Source of the DNA: Pseudaquabacterium pictum
GTDB taxonomy: Bacteria; Pseudomonadota; Gammaproteobacteria; Burkholderiales; Burkholderiaceae_C
Direction: 5' to 3'
Assembly: GCF_005403045.1 (NCBI RefSeq)
Contig: NZ_BJCL01000006.1
Span: forward strand, 1 to 64,000
DNA length: 64,000 bases
In this document: piece after piece, positions 10,935 through 20,247 of the stretch
How the letters are laid out: each line of letters opens with the position of its first letter
Numbering within the stretch: the first letter of the stretch is position 1
Translations under genes and position numbers: made by a program
The notes under the pieces: model-generated
Seen by the model: the letters and a program-made list of their open reading frames with translations, nothing else
Database searches by the model: none
Told to the model about the DNA's origin: nothing

Positions 10935-11653
10935 GCAGCGATCCCGCCGACGAGACCCGGGCCGTGGCCGAGCGCTACGCCCGCCGCGCGCCGCCCGGCC
11001 GCTACAGCATGCTGCAGCCCGACGTGTGGCAGACGGTGCAGGAGCGCCAGCGCGCGATGCTGCGGCTGTTCCACCACCAGGGCCTGACCGACCTGCCGGT
11101 CCTGCGGGTGCTGGAGGTGGGCTGCGGCGCCGGCGGCAACCTGCTGGAGCTGCTGCGCCTGGGCTTTGATCCCGCCAAGCTCGCCGGCGCCGAGCTGCTG
11201 CCCGACCGCCTGGCCCAGGCCCGGGCGGTGCTGCCGGCGGCCGTCACCCTGCATGCGGGCGATGCCAGCCAGTTGCCGATCGCCGCGGGCAGCCAGCACA
11301 TCGTGCTGCAGAGCACGGTGTTCAGCTCGCTGCTGGACGATGCCTTCCAGCAGCAGCTGGCATCGGCGATGTGGCGCTGGGTGGCGCCTGGTGGCGGCGT
11401 GCTGTGGTACGACTTCACCGTCAACAACCCGCGCAACCGCGATGTGCGCGGCGTGCCGCTGGCACGGCTGCGGCAGCTGTTTCCGCAGGCGATCATCACC
11501 CACCGCCGGGTGACGCTGGCGCCGCCGCTGGCGCGGCCGCTGTGCAGGCTGTACCCGGCGCTGTACACCGTGGCCAATGCGCTGCCGCTGCTGCGCACCC
11601 ATGTGCTGGCCTGGGTGGGCAAGCCCAACAACCACCCGGGTGGCACCGGATAA
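10931..11653 (+). CDS. class I SAM-dependent methyltransferase
   Basis: A 240-residue methyltransferase. The SAM-binding motif I is LEVGCGAGGNLLELL near residue 63. The acidic loop after strand 2 is ELLPDRLAQAR, and the post-motif region QSTVFSSLLDDAFQQQLASA resembles other glycan-cluster methyltransferases. It may methylate an amino or hydroxyl group of the sugar made by this operon; the acceptor is unknown. I chose the ATG at 10931, which overlaps the stop of the upstream glycosyltransferase (ATGA); a longer frame upstream is shadow coding. Confidence 0.8.
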   Translation: MSSDPADETRAVAERYARRAPPGRYSMLQPDVWQTVQERQRAMLRLFHHQGLTDLPVLRVLEVGCGAGGNLLELLRLGFDPAKLAGAELLPDRLAQARAVLPAAVTLHAGDASQLPIAAGSQHIVLQSTVFSSLLDDAFQQQLASAMWRWVAPGGGVLWYDFTVNNPRNRDVRGVPLARLRQLFPQAIITHRRVTLAPPLARPLCRLYPALYTVANALPLLRTHVLAWVGKPNNHPGGTG

Positions 11654-11659
11654 TCGGGC

Positions 11660-12847
11660 ATGGCTGCTCCATCCCTTCCGTTCCTTCCGTTTGCCCTGCC
11701 CGAAATCGGCGAGGACGACATCGCCGAGGTCGTCGACACGCTGCGCAGCGGCTGGGTGACCACCGGCCCCAAGGCCAAGCGCTTCGAGGCCGACTTCCAG
11801 GCCTGGCTGGGTGATGCCGGCGACAACGCCGAGGGCCTGCACTGCATCGCCGTCAACTCGGCCACCGCCGGTCTGCACCTGGCGCTGGAGGCCATCGGCA
11901 TCGGCCCGGGCGACGAGGTCATCACCACCACCCACACCTTCACCGCCACCGCCGAGGTGGTGCGCTACCTGGGCGCCGACGTGAAGCTGGTCGACATCGA
12001 CCCGGCCACGCTGAACATCGACCCGGCCGGGGTCGAGGCGGCGATCACCCCGCAGACCAAGGCCATCATCCCGGTGCACTACGCCGGCCTGGCCGCCGAC
12101 ATGCCGGCCATCGGGGCGATCGCCAGGAAGCATGGGCTGAAGGTGGTGGAAGACGCCGCCCATGCCCTGCCCACCACCAGCGCCGGCCGCCGCGTGGGCA
12201 CGCTGGACAGCGACGCCACGGTGTTCAGCTTCTATGCCAACAAGACCATCACCACGGGTGAGGGCGGCATGCTGGTCACCCGCGATGCGGCCCTGGCCAA
12301 GCGCGCCCGGGTGATGCGCCTGCACGGCATGAGCCGCGACGCCTTCGACCGCTTCACTGCCACCGTGCCCAGCTGGTACTACGAGATCGTGGCGCCGGGC
12401 TTCAAGTACAACCTGACCGACATCGCCGCGGCGCTGGGCATCCACCAGTTGAAGAAGGCACATGCCTTTGCCGCGCGGCGGGCGGCGATTGCGGCCCGCT
12501 ACAACGCGGCCTTTGCCGACCTGCCGGTCATCACCGCGCCGGTGGCACCTGCTGGCGAACTGCATCCCTGGCACCTGTATGTGCTGCGCCTGCTGCCGGC
12601 GGCGGGCATCGCGCGCGATGCCTTCATCGAGCGGCTGTTTGCGCTGGGCATCGGTTGCAGCGTGCACTACATCCCGCTGCACCTGCAGCCCTACTGGCGC
12701 GACCGCTATGCGCTGCGGGCCGATGATTTCCCCGCCAGCCAGCAGGCCTACGAACAGATGCTGAGCTTGCCGGTCTACAGCCGCATGACCGATGCCGACA
12801 CCCAGCGCGTGATCGCCGCCGTGCGTGGCCTGCTGGCGCCGGCCTGA
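11660..12847 (+). CDS. DegT/DnrJ/EryC1/StrS sugar aminotransferase (PglE-like)
   Basis: A 395-residue PLP-dependent aminotransferase. The PLP lysine is K195 in [13 protein letters not shown], preceded by D165 in [10 protein letters not shown]. The [11 protein letters not shown] form of the active-site loop is that of 4-aminotransferases acting on UDP-4-keto-6-deoxy-GlcNAc (PglE, PseC and similar) rather than of the WlbC group. The UDP-GlcNAc 4,6-dehydratase two genes downstream would make that substrate. A GATAAT hexamer overlaps the stop of the previous gene at 11649-11654; this might be an internal promoter but could be chance. The class is secure; the exact product (gluco or galacto) is not. 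Confidence 0.85.
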   Translation: MAAPSLPFLPFALPEIGEDDIAEVVDTLRSGWVTTGPKAKRFEADFQAWLGDAGDNAEGLHCIAVNSATAGLHLALEAIGIGPGDEVITTTHTFTATAEVVRYLGADVKLVDIDPATLNIDPAGVEAAITPQTKAIIPVHYAGLAADMPAIGAIARKHGLKVVEDAAHALPTTSAGRRVGTLDSDATVFSFYANKTITTGEGGMLVTRDAALAKRARVMRLHGMSRDAFDRFTATVPSWYYEIVAPGFKYNLTDIAAALGIHQLKKAHAFAARRAAIAARYNAAFADLPVITAPVAPAGELHPWHLYVLRLLPAAGIARDAFIERLFALGIGCSVHYIPLHLQPYWRDRYALRADDFPASQQAYEQMLSLPVYSRMTDADTQRVIAAVRGLLAPA

Positions 12848-12866
12848 ACCGCTGCCGCCACCATCG

Positions 12867-13475
12867 ATGGCCCTGACCATGGCCAAGCGCCTGTTCGACC
12901 TGATCGGCGCCAGCGCGGCGCTGCTGCTGCTGGCGCCGCTGCTGCTGCTGGTGGCGCTCGCGATCCGGCTGGATTCGCCCGGGCCGGTGTTCTTCCGCCA
13001 GGAGCGGGTGGGCCGCGGCGGCGTGCCGTTCCGCATCCACAAGTTCCGCACCATGCGGGTGGATGCGCCGGCCCTGGGCCCGCAGGTGACGGTGGGGCAG
13101 GATGCGCGCATCACCCGCGTGGGCCACTGGCTGCGTGACCGCCGCATCGACGAACTGCCGCAGTTCATCGACGTGCTGCTTGGCCGCATGAGCCTGGTGG
13201 GCCCGCGCCCCGAGGTGCCGCGCTTCGTGGCGCACTACCCGGTGGCACTGGCCGCCCAGGTGCTGGCGGTGCGGCCTGGCATCACCGATCCGGCGTCGCT
13301 CGCCCACATCGACGAGGCCAGCCTGCTGGCCGGCAGCGCCGACCCCGAGCGCACCTACATCGACCAGATCCTGCCGCACAAGCTGGCCTTGCAGGCCCAA
13401 TACGCGGCCAGCGCCACGCTCTGGTCCGATCTGGCGGTGCTGGGCCGCACGCTGCGGGTGCTGCTGGCGCGCTGA
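12867..13475 (+). CDS. initiating sugar-phosphate transferase (bacterial sugar transferase, PglC/WcaJ family)
   Basis: A 202-residue polyprenyl-phosphate hexose-1-phosphate transferase that would start glycan assembly by moving a sugar-1-phosphate to undecaprenyl phosphate. The family layout is complete: KRLFDLIGAS, a hydrophobic re-entrant helix rich in Leu, then DSPGPVFFRQERVG, HKFRTM, RRIDELPQFIDVL, MSLVGPRPE and VRPGITD. It is the short PglC-type form without the extra membrane helices of WcaJ. The start is uncertain: ATG 12867 is used, ATG 12879 (MAKRLFDL) is also possible. It is followed 7 bases later by the dehydratase, a common pairing. Confidence 0.9.
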   Translation: MALTMAKRLFDLIGASAALLLLAPLLLLVALAIRLDSPGPVFFRQERVGRGGVPFRIHKFRTMRVDAPALGPQVTVGQDARITRVGHWLRDRRIDELPQFIDVLLGRMSLVGPRPEVPRFVAHYPVALAAQVLAVRPGITDPASLAHIDEASLLAGSADPERTYIDQILPHKLALQAQYAASATLWSDLAVLGRTLRVLLAR

Positions 13476-13482
13476 TCCCACC

Positions 13483-15360
13483 ATGGTCACCATCTGGCAC
13501 CGTCTCGACCGCTTCCTGGCCCGGCTGCGCCCGCACCGCGAGCCGCTGTCGCTGCTGATCGATGGCGCGGTGGTGGCCGTGGCCTGGAACGTGACCTACC
13601 TGTTCCGGCTGGGCTTCGAGCGCTGGATCAGCGCCCGGCCCGACTACGACGGCTGGGTGCTGCTGGGCGTGGTGCTGGCCTATGCGGCGGCCTTCAGCGC
13701 GCTGAAGGTGCCGCAGGGCATGTGGCGTTTCTCCGGCTTTGGCGAGGTCAAGCGCCTGGCGCTGGCCTGCCTGCTGGCCGGGCTGGCCAGCGCGGTGCTG
13801 GTGCTGATGATGCAGCTGACCAAGGTGCCGCGGGCGGTGCTGGCGCTGCACCCGGTGGTGGCGCTGATGGGCCTGGCCCTGGTGCGGCTGGGCTACCGCA
13901 TGGTCTACGAGCATGCCCGCGCGCAGATCACCGGCAGCGACCGCGAGATCCGCCGGGCCATCGTGCTGGGCGCCGGCGAGGCCGCGCGCCGCCTGCTGGC
14001 CGGCATCCACCAGCAGGGCTGGATCGTGCTGGGCCTGCTGGACGATGACCCGGCGAAGCAAGGCGCGCGCATCGCCGGCCTGCCGGTGCTGGGGCCGCTG
14101 GCGGCGATCGCCGACAAGGCGGTGCGCGGGGCGGCCACCCATGTGATCGTGGCCATGCCGGCGGCCACGGCGGCGCAGCGCCGGCGCGCGCTGGAACTGG
14201 CCGCGCCCAGCGGCCTGCCGGTGCTGACCGTGCCCTCGGCTGGTGAGCTGCGTGACGGCCAGTCGGCCATCGAGCGCGTGCGCGACATCGAACCCGACGA
14301 CCTGCTGGGCCGCGAGCCGGTGCAGCTGGACGAGGCCGGCATCGGCGCGGTGCTGGCCGGCAAGACGGTGCTGGTGACCGGCGCCGGCGGCAGCATCGGC
14401 AGCGAGCTGTGCCGCCAGCTGGCGCGCTTCCTGCCCGCGCGGCTGGTGCTGTACGAGCTGAGCGAGTTCAATCTCTACAGCATCGAGCAGGACCTGGGCC
14501 AGCGTTTTCCGCAGCTGCCGCTGGTGCGGGTGATCGGTGATGTGAAGGACCTGGCCCACCTGCAGCACACCTGCGCCCAGTGGCGGCCGCAGGTGGTGTT
14601 CCACGCCGCGGCCTTTAAGCATGTGCCGCTGATGGAGGAAGACCACAACGCGCTGGCGGCGCTGCGCAACAACACCCTGGGCACCTGGCATGCGGCGCGC
14701 GCCGCGGCCGAGGCGGGGGCCGAGCGCTTCGTGCTGATCAGCACCGACAAGGCGGTGAACCCCACCAACGTGATGGGCGCCACCAAGCGCGCGGCCGAGA
14801 TGGTGGTCAGCATGATGGCCGCCGAGCACCCGGGCACGCGCTTCATGGCGGTGCGCTTCGGCAATGTGCTGGGCAGCAGCGGCAGCGTGATCCCGAAATT
14901 CAAGGAGCAGATCGCCCGCGGCGGACCGGTGACGGTCACGCACCCGGACATCATCCGCTACTTCATGACCATCCCCGAGGCTGCACGGCTGGTGCTGCAG
15001 GCTGCTGCCATCGGCGAGAGCGGCCAGGTGCTGGTGCTGGACATGGGCGAGCCGGTGAAGATCGTCGACCTGGCACGGGATCTGATCCGGTTGTCGGGTC
15101 GCACGGTGGACGAGATTCCGATCGTGTTCAGCGGGTTGCGGCCAGGCGAGAAGCTGTACGAGGAATTGCTGGCCGATACCGACAACAGCCTGCCGACCCG
15201 CATCCCCCGCTTGCGCATTGCCCGGCTGGACGCTCGCGACGAGGGCGTGCGCCAGCTGCTGGCCTGGGCCACCGCGGCCAGCGCGGCGCCGGCCGCGGTG
15301 CTGCGGGCGCGGCTGACCGAGACCGTGCCCGAGTACCTCGAGCCGGTTGACGGCCGATGA
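13483..15360 (+). CDS. membrane-anchored UDP-GlcNAc 4,6-dehydratase (WbpM/PglF/CapD family)
   Basis: A 625-residue protein. About four N-terminal membrane helices (residues ~20-140) precede a CoA-binding-like region and the catalytic short-chain dehydrogenase domain. NAD binds at TGAGGSIGSE (299-308). The active site is S420-TDKAVNPTNVM-GATK, with Met431 in place of the usual Tyr and Lys435, as is normal for this large subfamily. It converts UDP-GlcNAc to UDP-4-keto-6-deoxy-GlcNAc, feeding the aminotransferase at 11660. GLRPGEKLYEELL near the C terminus is also diagnostic. Its stop overlaps an upstream ATG (15357) of the next gene. Confidence 0.93.
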   Translation: MVTIWHRLDRFLARLRPHREPLSLLIDGAVVAVAWNVTYLFRLGFERWISARPDYDGWVLLGVVLAYAAAFSALKVPQGMWRFSGFGEVKRLALACLLAGLASAVLVLMMQLTKVPRAVLALHPVVALMGLALVRLGYRMVYEHARAQITGSDREIRRAIVLGAGEAARRLLAGIHQQGWIVLGLLDDDPAKQGARIAGLPVLGPLAAIADKAVRGAATHVIVAMPAATAAQRRRALELAAPSGLPVLTVPSAGELRDGQSAIERVRDIEPDDLLGREPVQLDEAGIGAVLAGKTVLVTGAGGSIGSELCRQLARFLPARLVLYELSEFNLYSIEQDLGQRFPQLPLVRVIGDVKDLAHLQHTCAQWRPQVVFHAAAFKHVPLMEEDHNALAALRNNTLGTWHAARAAAEAGAERFVLISTDKAVNPTNVMGATKRAAEMVVSMMAAEHPGTRFMAVRFGNVLGSSGSVIPKFKEQIARGGPVTVTHPDIIRYFMTIPEAARLVLQAAAIGESGQVLVLDMGEPVKIVDLARDLIRLSGRTVDEIPIVFSGLRPGEKLYEELLADTDNSLPTRIPRLRIARLDARDEGVRQLLAWATAASAAPAAVLRARLTETVPEYLEPVDGR

Positions 15361-15413
15361 GCGGCAGGCCCGCCGCGCCATGCCAAGAACCCTTCAAGGT
15401 CCCTCCGACAACC

Positions 15414-17297
15414 ATGAAATACAGACCTGAAGTCGACGGGCTGCGTGCCATCGCCGTGCTGTCCGTCATCCTGTTCCATGCCGGCTTCGAGTGGGTGCGG
15501 GGCGGCTATGTCGGTGTCGACATCTTCTTCGTCATCAGCGGCTACCTGATCACCACGCTGATCCTGTCCGAACATGCCGCTGGCCGCTTCTCGCTGGCGA
15601 CCTTCTACGAGCGCCGGGCCCGCAGGATCCTGCCGGCCTTGTTCTTCGTCATGGCGGTGTGCATCCCGTTTGCATGGTTCTGGATGCTGCCCTACCAGTT
15701 GAAGGACTTTGCCAAGAGCGTGCTCAGCGTCCTGGTGTTCTCGTCGAACGTGCTGTTCTGGCGTGAGTCGGGCTACTTCGAGGCGGCCACCGAACTCAAG
15801 CCACTGCTGCACACCTGGAGCCTGGCGATCGAAGAGCAGTTCTATGTGGTGTTTCCGCTGGTGGTGATGGTCACCTGGCGGTTGGGGCGGCGTGCGCTGC
15901 CTGTGCTGGTGGTGCTGGCATTGATCACGAGCCTGGGCCTGGCGGAATGGGCATCCCGCAAGGGCATCATCGTGGCGAATTTCTATCTGCTGCCCACCCG
16001 CGCCTGGGAACTGCTGATCGGCTCGGCGGTGGCCATGTACCTGTTGCGCCACCCGCAGCGGCCGTCGCCGCTGGCCGGCGCAGGGGCGCTGCTGGGCCTG
16101 GTCATGGTGCTGTTCAGCATCCTGCGCTTCGACCGCACCACGCCCTTCCCCAGCCTGCTGGCGCTGGTGCCCACGGTGGGTGCGGCGCTGATGATCGTCT
16201 TTGCCCAGGCGGGTGGCCTGGTGTATCGCCTGCTGGCGTCGCCGCCGGCGGTGGGCATCGGCGTCATCAGCTACAGCGCCTACCTGTGGCACCAACCCCT
16301 GTTTGCGTTTGCGCGCCTGATGCTGCCCGACCCGTCCCGGCCGGGCTGGCTGTATGCAGCGCTGATCGCTGCCACCCTGGCACTGGGCTGGATCAGCTGG
16401 AAGCATGTGGAGCAGCCATTCCGCGGGCGTGGCTGGCTGTCGCGCAGGCAGGTGTTTCTCGGGGCCCTCGTCGGCTCGCTCGCCCTGGCCGCGGTGGCCG
16501 TGCCGATGGTCATGGCCAACGGCGTGATCAGCCGCTTCCCTGCCAAGGACCATTACCTGCTGTCGATCAGCCCAACCGAACTCGGGCGCTACACCGAGCG
16601 GCGCTTCCGCCAGGCCGAACGCCAGGCCTTCGACGCTGCAGGCGCATCGCCCCGTGTGCTGCTGGTGGGTGACAGCTATGCGCAGGACTTCCTCAACATG
16701 GTTGGCGAGAACGGCTTCATGGCGTCGGCCCAGATCGTCAGCCATCCGATTGCCGCGCGTTGCCCGAAGTACATCGGGCCAGATGACGTGGCGCCGCTGT
16801 ACGCGGCCGCCGGCGAACACCTGGACGCCGCCTACTGCGCCGCCGAGGGCAACCTGCGTGATGTGCTGCCCCTGGTCCGGACCGCCGATGTGGTCATCCT
16901 CGCTGGCCAGTGGCGGACCTGGGAGGCGCAGCGCATCACGCAGACCGTGCAGTCGTTGGGCCTGCGGCCGCAGCAGCGGCTGATCATCATCGGCCGCAAG
17001 GATTTCGGCACCATCGCGCCGCTGTCCTACCTGGCCAACACCGAGGCCCAGCGCCTGGCGCTCACCAACCAGGTGCCGGCCATGAACGCCGAGGTCAACA
17101 GCCTGCTGCGCGCCAGTCTGCCGGCTGAGCAGTTTGTCGACGTGCAGCAGACGCTGTGTGGCGCCTCGGGTCGGTGCCGCATCTTCACCGCCGATGGCGC
17201 GCTGATCAGCTTCGATGGTGAGCACTTCACCCCCGATGGTGCGCGCCATGCCGGCCGGCTGGTGTTCGACCACCCGGCCCTGGCACCCTTGCGCTGA
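15414..17297 (+). CDS. OafA/YrhL-type membrane acyltransferase with SGNH domain
   Basis: A 627-residue protein with two parts. The N-terminal half is an acyltransferase-3 membrane domain of about ten helices, starting with YRPEVDGLRAIAVLSVILFHAG and containing the conserved SGYLIT and RRARRILPAL. The C-terminal half is a periplasmic SGNH hydrolase-like domain, with GDSYAQDFL at about residue 418 and FDGEHFTPDGARH near the end supplying the Ser and Asp/His triad. Such proteins O-acetylate glycans on the periplasmic face. An earlier in-frame ATG at 15357 overlaps the dehydratase stop; I prefer 15414 because the family starts there. It closes the plus-strand operon and is convergent with the next gene, 27 bases away. 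Confidence 0.88.
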   Translation: MKYRPEVDGLRAIAVLSVILFHAGFEWVRGGYVGVDIFFVISGYLITTLILSEHAAGRFSLATFYERRARRILPALFFVMAVCIPFAWFWMLPYQLKDFAKSVLSVLVFSSNVLFWRESGYFEAATELKPLLHTWSLAIEEQFYVVFPLVVMVTWRLGRRALPVLVVLALITSLGLAEWASRKGIIVANFYLLPTRAWELLIGSAVAMYLLRHPQRPSPLAGAGALLGLVMVLFSILRFDRTTPFPSLLALVPTVGAALMIVFAQAGGLVYRLLASPPAVGIGVISYSAYLWHQPLFAFARLMLPDPSRPGWLYAALIAATLALGWISWKHVEQPFRGRGWLSRRQVFLGALVGSLALAAVAVPMVMANGVISRFPAKDHYLLSISPTELGRYTERRFRQAERQAFDAAGASPRVLLVGDSYAQDFLNMVGENGFMASAQIVSHPIAARCPKYIGPDDVAPLYAAAGEHLDAAYCAAEGNLRDVLPLVRTADVVILAGQWRTWEAQRITQTVQSLGLRPQQRLIIIGRKDFGTIAPLSYLANTEAQRLALTNQVPAMNAEVNSLLRASLPAEQFVDVQQTLCGASGRCRIFTADGALISFDGEHFTPDGARHAGRLVFDHPALAPLR

Positions 17298-17324
17298 CCG
17301 CGTCGGCAGCTTGCCAGCGTGGAC

Positions 17325-19199
17325 TCAGACCCAGCCCTTGAGGGCGTAGTAGGCCAGCGCCAGGTACTCGTAGGCGATCACCCGCAGGTTGCGCCAGCTG
17401 GTGCGCCACACGGGGGTCTGTGGCGGGGCGTCCACCGCCGCGTGGACCTGGACCTGCAGCCCGGGCGCCAATGCCTGCCACACCAGACCGACCCGCCTGG
17501 CGCTGTACGGTGACGTGACCACCACCACTCGGCGGACGCCCAGCCGCTGCAACTCGGCGGCGGCCTGGCGCACACTGTCGGCCGTGCCGCTGGCGATGCC
17601 AGGCACCATGGCGATGGCCTCCGCGGGCACCCCTTGCTCCAGCAACAGGGCGCGCACCACATCGGCTTCGGCCGCAGTGGCGATGCGTCCTGACGACACC
17701 ACGATGCGGGGTGCCAGGCCGGCACGGTAGAGGGCCAGCGCTTCACCCACCCGCTTGGGGTAATGCAGCATGGTGTAGGCCGGCGCACCCTCGGTCGCGA
17801 ACACCACCACGGCATCGGCCTGGGTGGCCTGGTCCTGCGCCAGCAGCGGGCGCGCCGCCAGCCAGGCCAGCGGCGTGTGGAACACCAGCGCATAGCCTGC
17901 CGCCAAGGCGACCGCCAGGCGCAACATGCGCCGCCGGCCGCGGTGCACCACCCCGAGCAGGCGGTCCTGCCAGCGCACCGGACGTTGGCTGCTCTCGACC
18001 AACCGCGCCTGCACCACGTCCAGCATCGCGCTGAAGCGACGCGGCCAGGTGTTGGCCTCGGCGGCGTTGATGCGCGCCTGCCGGCGCGCCGGGTCGGGGT
18101 GGGCCAGATGGTGCTGGATGGCGGCGACGAGGTCGTCGGGTGTGTCGGCCAGACTCAGCACGTCGCCGTGGCGCTGTTTGTACTCGCGCAGCTCCCGCAT
18201 GCTGGTGGCCACCACTGGCAGACCCATCGCCAGATACTCGTTGAGCTTGCAGGAGTACACCGCGTCCGTGAAGCGGTTGCGCACGTAGGGGATCAGCCCG
18301 ATGTCGAACTGGCGCAGGTAGCCCGGCACGGCGTCGTGCGGCCGGCTGCCCAGCAGGTGCACGTTGGGGCAGGCCTGCAGCGCCGCGGTGTCGCAGTAGG
18401 TCGGCCCCACCAACACGAAGCTGGCGCCGGGCAGGGCCCGGGCAGCCGCCACCAGCAGGGGCTGGTCGAACACCGGGCTGATCGCCCCGACATAGCCGAT
18501 CAATGGCCTGGGCAGCATGGCCAGATCAGGCACCGGCGCCGCCGGCGCGCAGCGGCTGGCCGCGAACTTGTCGATGTCGACGCCGGCCGGGAAGTAGTGC
18601 ACCTGGCTGTTGAACCGGCGGGCGCGCTCCATCAACACCGACGAGATGCAGAACACCGCATCGGCGCGTTGCATGAAGCGTTCCTCGTGCTGCACCAGGC
18701 GCGATGCGCCGTCCGACCCGCCCGACATGTCGTTGGCGCAGTAGTACACCAGCAGCGCCGGGTCCAGGTCTTGCGCCAGGGCGTCGGCCAGCGGGGTGGG
18801 CAGGAACGACACCACCACCGGATCATGGAAGCGGTTGGCCACCGACCATTTGCGGATGGTGCCCGCCAGCAGCGCCCGGTTGATCGCCAGCGCCAGGCGC
18901 GAGTAGGGCAGCGGCAGCACCAGCGGGAAGAGCAGGGTCAGGCCCGGCCGGACGTCGCTGAAGCCACGGGTGCTGCGCAGCCAGCGCAGCAGCCGGTCGC
19001 GCACCCGGCCGAAGTCGCCGCGGCGCGGGGCGCGCACACCGGTGTTCTCGACGAACAGCACCCGGTGGCCGGCATCCACCAGGGCTGTTGCCAGCTGCTG
19101 GTGCATCTGCCAGTTCTCGGCCCAGTTGATCGACGAGACGATCACCCAGTTGCGGGGCGGCTGGGGTCCGGGCATGGCGGTGGAGGCCGTGTCGCTCAC
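17325..19199 (-). CDS. glycosyltransferase fused to a C-terminal DUF218 (YdcF/ElyC-like) domain
   Basis: A 624-residue two-domain protein. Residues ~16-400 form a GT-B glycosyltransferase, with PRPLIGYVGAISPVFDQPLL, YCANDMSGGSDG and a C-terminal KLNEYLAMGLPVVATS. A hydrophobic helix at ~426-446 links it to a DUF218 domain at ~460-600: ADAVVVFATEG, then EALALYRAGLAPRIVVSSGR, EADVVRALLLEQGVP and VVVTSPYSARR. Another helix may follow at 606-620. DUF218 proteins such as ElyC and SanA act in the envelope and have been linked to lipid-carrier or peptidoglycan metabolism; the function is unsettled. The usual DUF218 pattern GGG is degenerate here and the His of TSxxHxxR is Ser. It is the last gene of the minus-strand operon, 6 bases after the GT2 gene. 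Confidence 0.82.
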   Translation of the reverse strand: MSDTASTAMPGPQPPRNWVIVSSINWAENWQMHQQLATALVDAGHRVLFVENTGVRAPRRGDFGRVRDRLLRWLRSTRGFSDVRPGLTLLFPLVLPLPYSRLALAINRALLAGTIRKWSVANRFHDPVVVSFLPTPLADALAQDLDPALLVYYCANDMSGGSDGASRLVQHEERFMQRADAVFCISSVLMERARRFNSQVHYFPAGVDIDKFAASRCAPAAPVPDLAMLPRPLIGYVGAISPVFDQPLLVAAARALPGASFVLVGPTYCDTAALQACPNVHLLGSRPHDAVPGYLRQFDIGLIPYVRNRFTDAVYSCKLNEYLAMGLPVVATSMRELREYKQRHGDVLSLADTPDDLVAAIQHHLAHPDPARRQARINAAEANTWPRRFSAMLDVVQARLVESSQRPVRWQDRLLGVVHRGRRRMLRLAVALAAGYALVFHTPLAWLAARPLLAQDQATQADAVVVFATEGAPAYTMLHYPKRVGEALALYRAGLAPRIVVSSGRIATAAEADVVRALLLEQGVPAEAIAMVPGIASGTADSVRQAAAELQRLGVRRVVVVTSPYSARRVGLVWQALAPGLQVQVHAAVDAPPQTPVWRTSWRNLRVIAYEYLALAYYALKGWV

Positions 19200-19205
19200 G
19201 GCAGA

Positions 19206-20243
19206 TCAGGGCTGCGACCGCCAGGCCTGGCGCAGGCGCACCAGCCCGCGGTGCACGCGCAGCCCGCCGTCGCCCGGCAGGCGCGACAGCAGGTCGTAGG
19301 CGAGGCACTTGGCCACGTGCAGCGGACGGTGCAGCAGCAACGCGCGGTGCTCCAGCAATGGGCCCATGCGGAACCCGTGGCCCTGCGGGATGTAGACATT
19401 CGAGACCCAGGCGTTGATCACCAGGTTGTTCTTGCGTTCGATCAGCAGGCGCCGCAACAGCGGGTCGCCGGTGGCCTGCAGCAGGCGCCGGGTGGTGGCC
19501 AGGTGCACCTCCAGATGCACTGGCGCCAGACGGGTCACCATGTTCTGCGCATCGCGATGGTAGATGCCGCCGACATGCGGACTCCAGGCCAGGCCGCCCG
19601 CGGCGGCGACGCAACGCACCCAGGTGTCGAGGTCGCCGCTGCGGGCGATCTTGTCCTCGGGGAACCCGCCGGCCTGCGTCAGGAGTGTCTTGCGCAGGCA
19701 CACCACCCCGGTCCAGACAGGACGCGCACCACGGGCCTCCCACCGCAGGTAGTCGACCACGTCGAGCAGCTGATCGTCCTGCCGCTGCTGCAGGGCCGAA
19801 AAGCGGTCGAGCTGCCGACTGCCGTCGTGCAGCATCCAGCCGGCACTCAGCATCGGCATGCCGGGGTGCCTGGCCGCCAGCGCGCGCAGACGCGCCAGGT
19901 GTTCGGGCGTCCAGGTGTCGTCGGCATCCAGGAACGCCACCCATTCCGTGGCGGCGGCCCGCACACCCAGGTTGCGGGCTGCATAGCCCCCGGGGCCGGG
20001 TCGGTCACGGTGCAGCACGCGCAGGCGTGGGTCGGTGACGCGCGCCACCTCCTCATTGCTGCCGTCGGTGGATGGATCGCAGACCACCACCAGCGCGAAG
20101 TCCTGATCGGTCTGCGCCAGCACCGAGCGCAGTGCAAGCGCCACATGCGCGCGCTTGTTGTAGACCGGCACCACCACCGTCACCCAGGGTTGCCCCGCCG
20201 CAGGCGCTGCTGGCGGGGTGGTGTCTGCGTGGCGTTGGTGCAT
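19206..20243 (-). CDS. glycosyltransferase family 2
   Basis: A 345-residue GT-A-fold enzyme. The nucleotide-sugar binding strand is VTVVVPVYNKRAHVALAL, with ARNLGVRAA further on and the metal-binding DxD-type motif FLDADDTW near residue 120. It should be an inverting cytoplasmic transferase acting on the lipid-linked glycan. I chose the ATG at 20243, 4 bases after the stop of the upstream gene; the frame is open for 34 more codons that would overlap that gene and lack family character. Donor and acceptor are unknown. Confidence 0.85.
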   Translation of the reverse strand: MHQRHADTTPPAAPAAGQPWVTVVVPVYNKRAHVALALRSVLAQTDQDFALVVVCDPSTDGSNEEVARVTDPRLRVLHRDRPGPGGYAARNLGVRAAATEWVAFLDADDTWTPEHLARLRALAARHPGMPMLSAGWMLHDGSRQLDRFSALQQRQDDQLLDVVDYLRWEARGARPVWTGVVCLRKTLLTQAGGFPEDKIARSGDLDTWVRCVAAAGGLAWSPHVGGIYHRDAQNMVTRLAPVHLEVHLATTRRLLQATGDPLLRRLLIERKNNLVINAWVSNVYIPQGHGFRMGPLLEHRALLLHRPLHVAKCLAYDLLSRLPGDGGLRVHRGLVRLRQAWRSQP

Positions 20244-20247
20244 GTGG

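Noticed and set aside
11649-11654. GATAAT just before the aminotransferase ATG as an internal promoter
   Set aside because: It overlaps the stop codon of the preceding gene, has no -35, and such a hexamer inside an operon may be chance.
10889-13189. 766-codon open frame on the minus strand
   Set aside because: Antisense to the methyltransferase, aminotransferase and sugar transferase genes, all with intact motifs; no domain seen in it.
14958-17273. 771-codon open frame on the minus strand
   Set aside because: Antisense to the dehydratase and acyltransferase genes; low-complexity His/Gln/Arg-rich translation.
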